The translations under genes and the position numbers were made by a program. From Verrucomicrobiota bacterium (lineage in GTDB: Bacteria; Verrucomicrobiota; Verrucomicrobiia; Limisphaerales; JACRJZ01): a stretch of 64,000 nt of DNA. Below are positions 25,018 through 33,918 of this stretch, piece after piece (within the stretch, counting starts at the first letter, position 1; every line of letters begins with the position of its first letter). The notes beneath the pieces are model-generated. The model saw nothing but the letters and a program-made list of their open reading frames with translations. It did not search any database and was not told where the DNA came from. Where the stretch lies: positions 1 through 64,000 of the forward strand of contig JACRJZ010000093.1 of assembly GCA_016219875.1 (NCBI GenBank), written 5' to 3'.

Positions 25018-27765
25018 TTACAGGTCAATCTCGAGGACGCACTCGGTTTCGCCCGGCGTATGGCGGATGCGGAAGCCGAGCTTCTTGCACATGTTCTGCA
25101 TGTCGTGGTTTTCCTCGAGCACGAATGCCGTGAGGAAGCCGAGTTTCTCATGCTTGCCGATTTCCAGCAGGCGCTTGGTCATTTCACTGCCCAGACCTTT
25201 GTTCTGGCACTTGTCCGTGACCACCACGGCGAACTCGGCGCCGTTCACGCCATGCAACTTGCTCAGGCGGGCCACGCCGAGAATTTCCTTGTCGCTGCGG
25301 CCTTTCTTGCGTTCGGCCACGAGGGCGATTTCGCGGTCGTAGTCGTTGAAGCAAATCCGCAGCAGGCGCTCGTGCGCGACGCGCTGGCTAAGCTTCAGGG
25401 CGCTGAAGTACCGGAGATAGACGGTGCGCTCGCTCAGGCTCTCATGGAACTCCCGCATGAGCGGCTCGTCCTCGGGCCGGATCGGGCGGATCGTGACCGT
25501 CGTGCCGTCCTCCATTTTCCAATCCCCGACGTAGCGGGTCGGATAGGGACGGATCGCCAGCTTGGGCAACTGGTCTTCACTGGTCTTCGGATCGTGGAGA
25601 ATCACCCGGGCGTCCAGCGCCACCAAGTCGTCCCCGGAGGCGAAGAGCGGGTTGATGTCGATTTCCTTGATCCAGCGTTGTTCGGCGACGAGCTGGCTGA
25701 AGCCGACCATGAGTCGCTCCAGTGCAGCGAGATCGACGGGCTTGCGGCCGCGCACACCCTTGAGGGCATGGTAGATCTTGGTCTGTTCCATCATGCGCCG
25801 GGCGAGAGTGGTGTTCAACGGCGGCAGGCCGAGGGCTTTGTCCTTGAAGACTTCGACCAGTTGGCCGCCCATGCCGAAGAGGAGCACCGGCCCAAATTGG
25901 GGATCGATGCTGCTGCCGAGGATCAGTTCGTAGCCTTCGGTCAGCTTGATCATCTTCTGCACCGTCACGCCTTGGAAGTGCTGGGCGCCCTTCTTCTGCG
26001 TGACCGCGGTCTTGATGTCGTTGAAGGCGCGGCGCACGTCGGCTTCGTCCTTGAGGTTGAGTTGCACGCCGCCCACGTCGGTCTTGTGGGTGATGGTTTC
26101 GGAATAAAGCTTGAGAACAATGGGATAGCCGATCTCCGCCGCCGTCTTGGCGGCCTCGTCTTCGCTCTTCGCGATCTTGGTCACCACGGTCGGGATGCCG
26201 TAACAGCCGAGCAGTTCCTTGGACTCGGCCTCGGTCAAAATAGTGCGGCTGGTCTTGCGGATGGCATCAATCATCGCCCCCGCCTTGGCGCGGCCGGATT
26301 CGGCTTCCGAGGGCGTGGCGGACGGCACCGGCGTCTCGTAGAGGGCGCGGAGGTTCTCGGAGTAGCGATACATCGTGGTGAACACTTCCGCCGCAGTGTC
26401 GGGATAGGCAAAGGTCGGAACTCCGGCGCGGTTCAGGATCACTTCGCCCGCCGCCACTTCGTCGCCGCCCATCCAACTGGCCAGCACTGGCTTGCCTTCC
26501 AGATGGCCGAAAGCCTTGAGTTTCTCCGCCGTGACCGTCGCGTCGGTCATGGCCTGCGGAGTGAGGATGACAAGCAGGCCGTCGCTCTGGGGATCGCGCC
26601 CAGCAACTTCGAGGGTCTTCGCGTAGAGGTCGGGGCCGGCGTCGCCGATGACGTCGATGGGATTGTTGTGGCTCCAGACAGCCGGCAAGAACTTGTTCAA
26701 CTCGTCCATGGTTTCTTTGGACACCGGAGCGAGCGCACCGCCTGAAGTCAGCAACGCATCCGTGGCCAACACGCCGGGGCCGCCGGCGTTGGTAATGATG
26801 GTCAGGCGGTTGCCCTGCGGCCGCGGTTGCTTGGCCAGCACTTCGGACATGTTGAACAGGTCGGCAATGCTGTTCACGCGCAGGACGCCGCACCGCTTGA
26901 ACGCCGCGTCCAGCACATCATCCGAGCCGGTCAGCGATCCAGTGTGGGAGGCGGCGGCCTTGGCGGCGCCTTCGGTGCGGCCCGGCTTGATGAGGATGAT
27001 CGGCTTGGTCAGCGCCACTTCGCGCGCGGCGGACAGGAACGCGCGAGCGTCGCCAATGCTTTCCATGTAGATGACGATGGACTTGGTGTTCGGATCGTCG
27101 CCGAAATAGCTGATGAGGTCGCCCCAGCCGATGTCGAGCATCGACCCGATGGAAACGAAGGCGCTGAAGCCGACGAGTTCGCGCAGCGACCAGTCCAGAA
27201 CTCCCGTGCAAAGCGCGCCGGACTGGCTGATGAAACACACATTGCCGCGATGCGCAATACCGGCGGCGAAGGTGGCGTTCACGCCGCTGATCGGGCTCAT
27301 GATGCCGAGACAGTTCGGGCCGATGAGACGCATGTTGCCGCGCCGCGCGTGCGCCAGAACTTGCCGTTCGAGCTCCACGCCCGCCGGCCCGGTTTCTTTG
27401 AAGCCCGCCGAGATCACGACCGCGCCGGGGATGCCGAGGTCCGCGGCTTCACCGATGATGGCGGGGATGTTCTTGGCCGGTGTGGTGACGACGATGAGGT
27501 CCGGTTTCTCCGGGAGCGCCTTGAGGTTCGGATAGGCCTTGATGCCGAGCACGCTGGGGCGGGTGGGGTTGACGGGGTAGATCGGCCCGCCAAACGGCGT
27601 GTTCATCAGGTTCCACAGCACCGTGCGGCCCACGCTGCCTTCCTTCTCTGTCGCGCCGACGGCGGCGACGGATTTCGGGGCAAAGATGTAGTCGAGGGGG
27701 TGGCGCTCAATCTGGCGTTTCTGATTGCTGAAAGGTTTTTGAATGGAGGAGGTCTGGGTGTTCAT
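25018..27765 (-). CDS. ADP-forming acetate/acyl-CoA ligase fused to a GNAT acetyltransferase domain
   Basis: This 915-residue protein has, in order, a CoA-binding domain (IFAPKSVAAVGATEKEGSVG), a ligase domain with the phospho-histidine segment SHTGSLTGSDD (about residue 272), an ATP-grasp domain (TEAESKELLGCYGIPTV onward) and a C-terminal GNAT domain (from about residue 745, with the acetyl-CoA loop NKGLGSEMTKRLLE). The ligase domains can convert acetyl-CoA, ADP and Pi to acetate, CoA and ATP. The same architecture is also known in Pat-type protein lysine acetyltransferases. The intact-looking phospho-His segment and nifJ next door favour an ATP-making role, but the sequence does not separate the two. 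Confidence 0.88.
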   Translation of the reverse strand: MNTQTSSIQKPFSNQKRQIERHPLDYIFAPKSVAAVGATEKEGSVGRTVLWNLMNTPFGGPIYPVNPTRPSVLGIKAYPNLKALPEKPDLIVVTTPAKNIPAIIGEAADLGIPGAVVISAGFKETGPAGVELERQVLAHARRGNMRLIGPNCLGIMSPISGVNATFAAGIAHRGNVCFISQSGALCTGVLDWSLRELVGFSAFVSIGSMLDIGWGDLISYFGDDPNTKSIVIYMESIGDARAFLSAAREVALTKPIILIKPGRTEGAAKAAASHTGSLTGSDDVLDAAFKRCGVLRVNSIADLFNMSEVLAKQPRPQGNRLTIITNAGGPGVLATDALLTSGGALAPVSKETMDELNKFLPAVWSHNNPIDVIGDAGPDLYAKTLEVAGRDPQSDGLLVILTPQAMTDATVTAEKLKAFGHLEGKPVLASWMGGDEVAAGEVILNRAGVPTFAYPDTAAEVFTTMYRYSENLRALYETPVPSATPSEAESGRAKAGAMIDAIRKTSRTILTEAESKELLGCYGIPTVVTKIAKSEDEAAKTAAEIGYPIVLKLYSETITHKTDVGGVQLNLKDEADVRRAFNDIKTAVTQKKGAQHFQGVTVQKMIKLTEGYELILGSSIDPQFGPVLLFGMGGQLVEVFKDKALGLPPLNTTLARRMMEQTKIYHALKGVRGRKPVDLAALERLMVGFSQLVAEQRWIKEIDINPLFASGDDLVALDARVILHDPKTSEDQLPKLAIRPYPTRYVGDWKMEDGTTVTIRPIRPEDEPLMREFHESLSERTVYLRYFSALKLSQRVAHERLLRICFNDYDREIALVAERKKGRSDKEILGVARLSKLHGVNGAEFAVVVTDKCQNKGLGSEMTKRLLEIGKHEKLGFLTAFVLEENHDMQNMCKKLGFRIRHTPGETECVLEIDL

Positions 27766-28099
27766 GGGTAAAGTTCAAGGTTGCCTGGCGACCCATTGCT
27801 TGGAGTCGGAACTGCCGACACCAAAGGCGCAGCCTGCTTTCCAGTCCGAGAACCGGCGTTGTGGTGCTGATTCCGCCGCCTCAATGCGGCTGGGGAAAGA
27901 CGAGCTGCTGTGAACAAGGTCACCAGCGTGCTTCATCATGGGCGCGGATGTTTCGCTTCCGCTGAATGCGACGCTCTACATACATTGGCCAGTGCTTTGC
28001 ATTTTTTGGCATTGGACGAAACGCCCGCCGCCGCGAGAGAAAACGGACAAGGGAAAAAGGAGTCCGCAAGCTCCCCTCGAACGGCGGCCTGGCCGCGGC
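27766..28099. other. Intergenic stretch with no recognised feature
   Basis: This 334-base gap lies between the start of the ADP-forming ligase gene and the end of the next minus-strand gene. It should contain the ligase promoter. I see no repeat arm, RNA gene or credible small gene in it. Confidence 0.5.
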
Positions 28100-28693
28100 T
28101 CATGGTTGGCGCAGCGGCGGCGCATGAACCAGATCAACCTGCGGATGCGCGTACTTGCGGCAGGCGTTCTCCAGGACCGGCGGCGGCTCCTCGATGTCCG
28201 AAGCCACACGGTTGACGGGCATGTCGGTCTGCCCTTCGTCCATGAGCACGACCGAGAAGTCCATGCGCGCTTCGGAGGCGACGTGCTCCAGAAAAGCATA
28301 CGGCTCGGTCACCTGGGCGGTTTCACTGTGATTGGTGCTTAACAAAGCGATCAAGGTTCCGTGGTTCCGGCCGCGCTGGGCTACGCCATGCTTGAACCAG
28401 TTTTGGACGGCCTCCGGCAACAACTCAGGACTGTGGACGGAGACGAGGATCAGGTCGGCATCTCGGGCATCCTGCGCGGCCATGCGCCCCATAGAAGGGC
28501 AACTGAGGATGTCCAACTTCCACATGTCGGTGTGAAACTGAATCGCTTTGTGAAAGCGATGCTGGAGCGCGTCGAACACCCGCATCACTCGATGGCCCGT
28601 GGCCAGGTCTTCATAGACCATGAGGACGTTCAGCGCGGCAAACGCGGCGTGCGGCGACAGCACTTTCGCATCGGTCATGGGCTGAACGTTCAT
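28100..28693 (-). CDS. Regulator-like protein of unknown function
   Basis: About 197 residues from ATG 28693; a second possible start is 28678. After a short leader the protein reads NVLMVYEDLATGHRVMRVFD, an opening strand-helix like a receiver or Rossmann unit, then MWKLDILSCPSMGRMAAQDA, DADLILVSVHSPELLPEAV and GTLIALLSTNHS. These alternate beta strands and helices in a flavodoxin/receiver-like way, but the phospho-acceptor pattern is not convincing. The family seems typical of Verrucomicrobia, from memory. It is divergent from the patatin gene with 281 bases between starts. The longer frame to 28999 crosses a palindromic repeat, so I did not use it. Confidence 0.7.
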   Translation of the reverse strand: MNVQPMTDAKVLSPHAAFAALNVLMVYEDLATGHRVMRVFDALQHRFHKAIQFHTDMWKLDILSCPSMGRMAAQDARDADLILVSVHSPELLPEAVQNWFKHGVAQRGRNHGTLIALLSTNHSETAQVTEPYAFLEHVASEARMDFSVVLMDEGQTDMPVNRVASDIEEPPPVLENACRKYAHPQVDLVHAPPLRQP

Positions 28694-28782
28694 GCGGCGG
28701 ATTTTAACCGCCTCTCCAGTTCTGGCCACAAAAATCTCCGCGCCCGGATTGCCCAGGGCTGATTCAAGGAACATGCGGAGAA

Positions 28783-28855
28783 GAGCGCGGGCAGCCTGCC
28801 CGCGCGTTCCGTCGAAAATGGGAGCGAAAAACACGCGGGCAGGTTGCCCGCGCTC
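28783..28855. repeat. Inverted repeat in the divergent promoter region
   Basis: gagcgcgggcagcctgcccg plus cg (28783-28804) is matched, with one difference, by the reverse complement of 28834-28855. Each arm is itself a small palindrome. It sits between the divergent starts of the regulator-like gene and the patatin gene. Confidence 0.7.
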
Positions 28856-28974
28856 CTTCTTGAATCGGCCCTGCCGGGCGGCCTCAGACGCCCAGTTCAA
28901 CCTTGCTTCCGCCCGGCGCGGCCCTACTCTGCCCACAGTCGGCAAAACCAGAACCCTGAACGAGAGGCCATACG

Positions 28975-31900
28975 ATGTCTGCATCGAAGACAACCCCATC
29001 GCTTCCCCTGCCCTTGCACGAAGTTTTGGAGGAGGAGTGGCTCCTCCTGGGCGGCTCGTGGCCCGCGGGGCAGGACCGGTCAGGCTCGTTCACGGAAGAC
29101 CAGTTGAAGAACGTGGACCTGCTGGCCAACCGCCTGTCCCAGAAGCAGGAGCCGCGCTTCGACTACCTGACCCGCGCCGCCGGCGTCACCGAGCGCAGCT
29201 TGGCGCGCATTCTGGAGAACGCCAGCTTGGCCGCGCGTGAACACCGTCAGGGCAATCCCGCTGGCCTGGTTTCGATGAAGAATTACGTCGCCGCCCTCCT
29301 CAACGGACTGCTCGAGGCCGAGCAGCCGATGTTGCGGACTTTCCCGGAAGCGCCCTTCCCCGTCAGCCCGGCGGCCCGCGAGTGGGCCAAGCACGCGGCC
29401 ACTCGCAAGCAGATCGCCCAAGCCAACCGCCTGCTGATCGAGGAGGCGCTGGACAGCTACGTGGAGCCGCTCAGTGCCGTGCGCCTGCGGCAGTTCAACG
29501 CGGCGATGGCGCTGGATCCAAAAGGACGCTCCGCACTGTGCCTCTCCGGCGGCGGCATCCGCAGCGCAACGTTTGCGCTGGGCATCCTCCAAGGGTTGGC
29601 GCGGCGGCGGTTGCTGGAGAAGTTTGATTTCCTCTCCACGGTGTCCGGCGGCGGCTACATCGGGAGCTGGCTCTCCGCCTGGATTCGCCGCCATCGCCAC
29701 GGATTGCCCGGCGTGTGCGAAGAGTTGCGGCAGGCGGGCGACCGCTCACCGCAGGCTCCAGAACCCAAGCCGGTCCGGCACTTGCGCGACTTCTCGAATT
29801 ATCTCAGCCCGCGGCTCGGCTGGTTTTCCGGCGACACCTGGACACTGGCCGCCACCTACTTGCGGAACCTTCTGTTGAACTGGCTGGTGTTCCTTCCGCT
29901 GCTGTTCGCCGGATTGCTCGTGCCGCGGCTGGTGAACTCGATGACCGTTGGCTCCCCGCAAGCCGACTGGCTGCGCTGGGCGGTGCTCGTGGCCGGCGTG
30001 CTCTTTGGCATCGTCAGTCTTGCCTACGTCACCGTGGCGAATCCCAATCTCGACGATCACGTCCCGCCCAACCACTGGCTGTTCCGGTTGGGGCGGATTC
30101 GCACCGCGGCGGGTTTTCGCTACGGGTTCCTCCTGCCGCTGCTGGCCTGCGCGTTCCTCATCACGCTCTGGTGGGGCTGGACGCGGCAGACGCTGGGTTC
30201 GTTCGAGGAACTGTTTGGCGACGGCCTGGGAGTGCTGCCGCTGTTCGCGTTCTTCGGCGCGTACTGGCACCTGGCGGGCTGGGGCGCGGGCCGGCTGTTG
30301 ATCCAGTGCTGGAAAGACCGGCCGCGCTTCTCCGACAAGTTCACCGAGATCGCTGGCGTCGTGGTCACGGGCGCGCTGGCGGGCGTGTTGATTTGGTGGT
30401 TGGTGAAGACCGTGTTTCCGAACCCGGACAAACTCCGTATCTACGAAATTTCCACGACGGTGGAGCGCGGCGAGGCGCCGGCCAACTACGACCTGAACCT
30501 GACGAGCCAGTGGTCGTTTGGTCCAACCAACGCGCTGGCCGGCACGAACGCGACCCCGCTCGCGGCCGGTTCGCTCGCAACGAATCAAGTCACCGCCCGC
30601 GTCGATGTGGCCGTGAAGCCCCCGTCGCCGGCCACGCAGCGCGCGGGGTTGTGGCCGAAGCAGGAGGTCTTCACCTGCACCGCCGTGCCGGCCTTCCTCG
30701 GCGTGTTCCTGCTGGCCGGCGTGGGCCTGATCGGCCTGCGCGGCTCGCGGCACATCTTCGACCGGGAACTCGAATGGTATGGCCGCAGCGGCGCGTGGGT
30801 CTTGATCGTCGCCGTGGCGTGGGCGGGCGCGGGCGCGCTGTCGCTCTTCGGCTCCAAGGTCTTTGCCCAGGCCGCGGAATGGGTGGCCTCGGCCGGCGGC
30901 GCCGCGGGATTGTTCACCTTGCTGGCCGGCCGCGGCGCGAAGACGCCCGCCGATTCCCGCAACGGCAAGCCGAGTTGGATGAACCTCGCGGTCAAACTGG
31001 CCGCGCCCGCCGCGCTCGTCGTGCTCCTGGCGGCGCTCTCGGTCGGCCTCAGCGGTCTCATCTCGCTGCTGGCGCAAAGCGAAACACTCGCCGCCGTTCA
31101 CGCTTGGCTCGTGGATCGCATTCCACTGAAATCGCCCGGCGCGGAAACGTGGATCCAGCTTCACTTGGCAGACTGGAGTTTCGTTCAAGGCGACCTCGCG
31201 GTGATCCACTACACGCCGCTGTGGCTCGCCGCGGCGCTGCTGGTCTTGGCCTTGTTGATCGCCTACGTGCTGGGCCGGCGCATCAACTGCAACCGCTTCT
31301 CGCTCCACGGCGTGTACCGCAACCGGCTGGTCCGTGCCTATCTGGGCGCGAGCCGTTCGCGGCGCCGGCCGAATTGGTTTACCGGCCTCGACGACGACGA
31401 CAACCTCCCGATGTGCCAGCTTCGCCGCGGCCAACTGGTGCTCGATCATCTGCTCGACCCGCCCGCGCTGATCGAGGAGTTGCGCAAGCCGTGGGCCTAC
31501 GCGGCCACGCCCGCCGCTCATCCCGAGACGCCCGCCACGCCCGAGGTCCGCACGCAACGGATGCAGCACCGCGTCGCGTGTTGCCTCCGCAAATACTTCG
31601 TCGAACGCGCCGGCCGCCTGCTCTGCAACATCGACGACCTGCCCGCCGATCAACCGCCGCCGGCCGCCATGCTGGCCTGGACGGTGAACACGCTGAACCG
31701 GATGATGTGCGACGTGAACTTGCTGGACGTGCGGCTGGCCGAGGAAGACCTCATCCTGGAACGGGGCCAGTTCACGCCGTTCAGGAACTTCGTCCGGCGC
31801 TTCGTTCCTGAAGTCCTCCAAGGACCGAGGACCGCGGTGGTGCCGCTGTTTGAACCGGACCAGTTGCCGAAAGAGTTGCAGGGCGAGGAAGGGAAGATCG

Positions 31901-32994
31901 TCCGCAAGGACGTGATCTACACCAACCGCCTGCTGCTCGGCGCGGCGTTTCCGGACATCGTTTCACCGCCTGGGAAAGAGCCCTTCAAGCCGTTCCATCT
32001 GGTCAACACCGCGCTCAACCTGGTGCAAGGCGATCAACTCGCCTGGCAGGAACGCAAGGCCGACAGCTTCACCTTCTCGTCGTTGCACTGCGGCAACCGC
32101 CGCCTCGGTTACCGGCGCGCCGAGGAATACACCAGCAGCGGCCCGATGGCGGTGTCCCTCGGCACGGCGCTGACCATTTCCGGCGCGGCGGCCAGTCCGA
32201 ACATGGGCTACCACTCGTCGTTCCCGGTGGCGTTCCTGCTCACGCTCTTCAACGTGCGGCTCGGCGCGTGGCTGGGCAATCCCGGCATCTTCGGCCAGGC
32301 CACCTATCGCGCCTGGCATCCCTCGCTCTCCTTCCAGCCGCTGCTGGCCGAGGCGCTGGGCAACACCAACGACCGCGCCCCGTTCGTCTATCTGTCCGAC
32401 GGCGGCCACTTCGAAAACCTCGGCCTCTACGAGATGGTCCTGCGCCGCTGCCGGTTCATCGTCGTGAGCGACGCCGGCGCCGATCCCCGCTGCGCGCTGG
32501 ACGACCTCGGCAACGCCATTCGCAAAATCCGCATCGACCTCGGCGTGCCGATTGAACTGACTTCGTTCGAGATCAAATCGCGCCAGGAGAAAACTCCGTC
32601 CAAACACTGCGCCGTCGGCCGAATCCGCTACGACCTGGCCGACGGGAACGTCGGTCCCCACGGTGGGCCGGCGCCGGTGGGCACGCTGATTTGTCTCAAG
32701 GCCAGCCTCTGCGGCCAAGAGCCGCGTGACGTGTTCAACTACAAGACGACGCACGAGGACTTCCCGCACGAAACCACCGGCGACCAGTTTTTCAGCGAAA
32801 GCCAGTTCGAGAGCTACCGCGCCCTCGGCGAACACATCATCGAGGAACTCTGCCAGTGTCCCCAAGCGGAAGACCTCACTCCCGAAGTGTTCGTGGAGCG
32901 GGTCCACAAGCACCTCGAACGCCAAGCCCCGGCGTCCAGCACGGCTGGCTCCGCGCCGGCTGACGCCCCATCGAACGCCGGCGAAACAGACTGA
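28975..32994 (+). CDS. Giant patatin-like phospholipase with an inserted membrane domain
   Basis: This 1339-residue protein has the patatin oxyanion motif CLSGGGIRSATFALGILQG (residues 189-207), the nucleophile in STVSGGGYIGSW (Ser224) and the dyad Asp in YLSDGGHFENLGLYE (Asp1142). Between Ser and Asp lie about nine hydrophobic segments (around residues 299, 332, 384, 422, 460, 573, 607, 675 and 749) and cytosolic linkers, so the lipase fold is split by a membrane domain. Usual patatins are 300-400 residues. It is expected to hydrolyse acyl esters at the membrane. The stop is 11 bases before the start of a small membrane protein gene, suggesting an operon. Confidence 0.85.
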   Translation: MSASKTTPSLPLPLHEVLEEEWLLLGGSWPAGQDRSGSFTEDQLKNVDLLANRLSQKQEPRFDYLTRAAGVTERSLARILENASLAAREHRQGNPAGLVSMKNYVAALLNGLLEAEQPMLRTFPEAPFPVSPAAREWAKHAATRKQIAQANRLLIEEALDSYVEPLSAVRLRQFNAAMALDPKGRSALCLSGGGIRSATFALGILQGLARRRLLEKFDFLSTVSGGGYIGSWLSAWIRRHRHGLPGVCEELRQAGDRSPQAPEPKPVRHLRDFSNYLSPRLGWFSGDTWTLAATYLRNLLLNWLVFLPLLFAGLLVPRLVNSMTVGSPQADWLRWAVLVAGVLFGIVSLAYVTVANPNLDDHVPPNHWLFRLGRIRTAAGFRYGFLLPLLACAFLITLWWGWTRQTLGSFEELFGDGLGVLPLFAFFGAYWHLAGWGAGRLLIQCWKDRPRFSDKFTEIAGVVVTGALAGVLIWWLVKTVFPNPDKLRIYEISTTVERGEAPANYDLNLTSQWSFGPTNALAGTNATPLAAGSLATNQVTARVDVAVKPPSPATQRAGLWPKQEVFTCTAVPAFLGVFLLAGVGLIGLRGSRHIFDRELEWYGRSGAWVLIVAVAWAGAGALSLFGSKVFAQAAEWVASAGGAAGLFTLLAGRGAKTPADSRNGKPSWMNLAVKLAAPAALVVLLAALSVGLSGLISLLAQSETLAAVHAWLVDRIPLKSPGAETWIQLHLADWSFVQGDLAVIHYTPLWLAAALLVLALLIAYVLGRRINCNRFSLHGVYRNRLVRAYLGASRSRRRPNWFTGLDDDDNLPMCQLRRGQLVLDHLLDPPALIEELRKPWAYAATPAAHPETPATPEVRTQRMQHRVACCLRKYFVERAGRLLCNIDDLPADQPPPAAMLAWTVNTLNRMMCDVNLLDVRLAEEDLILERGQFTPFRNFVRRFVPEVLQGPRTAVVPLFEPDQLPKELQGEEGKIVRKDVIYTNRLLLGAAFPDIVSPPGKEPFKPFHLVNTALNLVQGDQLAWQERKADSFTFSSLHCGNRRLGYRRAEEYTSSGPMAVSLGTALTISGAAASPNMGYHSSFPVAFLLTLFNVRLGAWLGNPGIFGQATYRAWHPSLSFQPLLAEALGNTNDRAPFVYLSDGGHFENLGLYEMVLRRCRFIVVSDAGADPRCALDDLGNAIRKIRIDLGVPIELTSFEIKSRQEKTPSKHCAVGRIRYDLADGNVGPHGGPAPVGTLICLKASLCGQEPRDVFNYKTTHEDFPHETTGDQFFSESQFESYRALGEHIIEELCQCPQAEDLTPEVFVERVHKHLERQAPASSTAGSAPADAPSNAGETD

Positions 32995-33005
32995 CTCGAA
33001 TTCCC

Positions 33006-33410
33006 ATGAACACTTCCGAACGTGCGCTCCAATGGCTGCTGCGTATCATCGGCGGCTCCTCGCTGCTGGCGGTCATCGCCGTGGTCATGCCCTACACCTG
33101 GATGAATGCCATCCACCAATGGCTCGGCCTGGGCGTCTTGCCGGACGCGCCCATCGTCGGCTATCTGGCCCGGTCCACGTCCGCGTTCTATGCGTTGCTG
33201 GGCGGACTCCTATGGGTCGTGTCGTTTGACTTGAGGCGGCACCGCCTCGTGCTGCGCTATCTCGGCGCGGCGTGTTTCTTGTTCGGCGCGGCGCTGTTCG
33301 CGATCGACCTGGCCGAAGGGCTGCCGAAGTTCTGGACGTTCTGGGAAGGGCCGTTCTCGGCGGCGTTTGGCCTGGCCGTGTTCTGGCTCTCTGGCCGCGT
33401 GGAACAGTAG
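33006..33410 (+). CDS. Small four-helix membrane protein
   Basis: This 134-residue protein has four predicted membrane segments (about 11-28, 58-75, 82-102, 112-129). The conserved-looking ARSTSAFYALLGGLLW in the second helix and YLGAACFLFGAAL in the third resemble a small uncharacterised membrane family of Verrucomicrobia and Planctomycetes. It starts 11 bases after the patatin stop and is probably translated from the same mRNA. Function unknown; it could assist the membrane domain of the patatin protein. Confidence 0.75.
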   Translation: MNTSERALQWLLRIIGGSSLLAVIAVVMPYTWMNAIHQWLGLGVLPDAPIVGYLARSTSAFYALLGGLLWVVSFDLRRHRLVLRYLGAACFLFGAALFAIDLAEGLPKFWTFWEGPFSAAFGLAVFWLSGRVEQ

Positions 33411-33918
33411 CAGCCGCGCCGCAGTTGCTCTTCTGAGCCTCTTTCAGAACCCCGTAGCAGCCGACGTGAGGAGGCTCCATCTGGATTGCAGATTGCAGAT
33501 TGCAGATACCGACCTCCGACCTCTGACCTCTGACTTCTGCCTTCTGCCTTCTGATCGGAGCCTGCTCACGTCGGCTGTTACGGGGTTCTGCAATGGCCTC
33601 TTCTGTCGTGGAATTTCTTCTGGATTTCTGCGCTCGCGCTCCAGTAGTGTCCACTCCCGCCATGAAAGTATCCGTTCGCTTCACGAGAGGCCGTGCCCTC
33701 GCACACGCCGAACTCGGTTGCGTTTTCACAAGGCGGACGCGGCCGGCCGCCTCGGCAGCCAACGCTCCCGAACCGAAGCCGGACGGAATAGGGAGCCAAG
33801 CCCAGGCATCTCACGAATGAGCCAATGAACACGAGGCGTGACGCAGGACGATGGAAAATTCGCGACCCCAAAGGGGGCGTCACCCGATAAAACACCCAAC
33901 CTCTGAACCCACCCAAAG
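33411..33918. repeat. Intergenic region with a family-1 element carrying 7-nt tandem repeats
   Basis: A long family-1 element spans 33443-33593: the left arm agaaccccgtagcagccgac plus gtgaggaggctcc, the right arm its near-perfect complement at about 33556-33592. The loop is unusual, with ttgcagat-type heptads (about 33485-33507) followed by cctctga/cttctgc heptads (about 33512-33554). The rest (33594-33918) holds no gene I can support. Confidence 0.78.

Noticed and set aside
21201..25133. Plus-strand open frame of 1310 codons
   Set aside because: It is antisense to nifJ and reads as Val/Gly/Asp/Arg/Leu-rich low-complexity protein with no motif, the usual shadow of a GC-rich gene.
28694..28999. 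N-terminal extension of the regulator-like gene to 28999
   Set aside because: The extra frame crosses a palindromic repeat and the divergent patatin promoter region; conserved-looking protein starts only after 28693.
28975..33410. CBASS-type antiviral operon around the patatin lipase
   Set aside because: No CD-NTase cyclase, ubiquitin-like or HORMA/TRIP13 partner gene is adjacent, so I list the unit only as a speculative lipase system.
33443..33593. Possible CRISPR array, because of regular short repeats
   Set aside because: Repeats are 7-nt tandem units inside one palindrome, with no 25-40-nt repeat/spacer alternation and no cas genes in the window.
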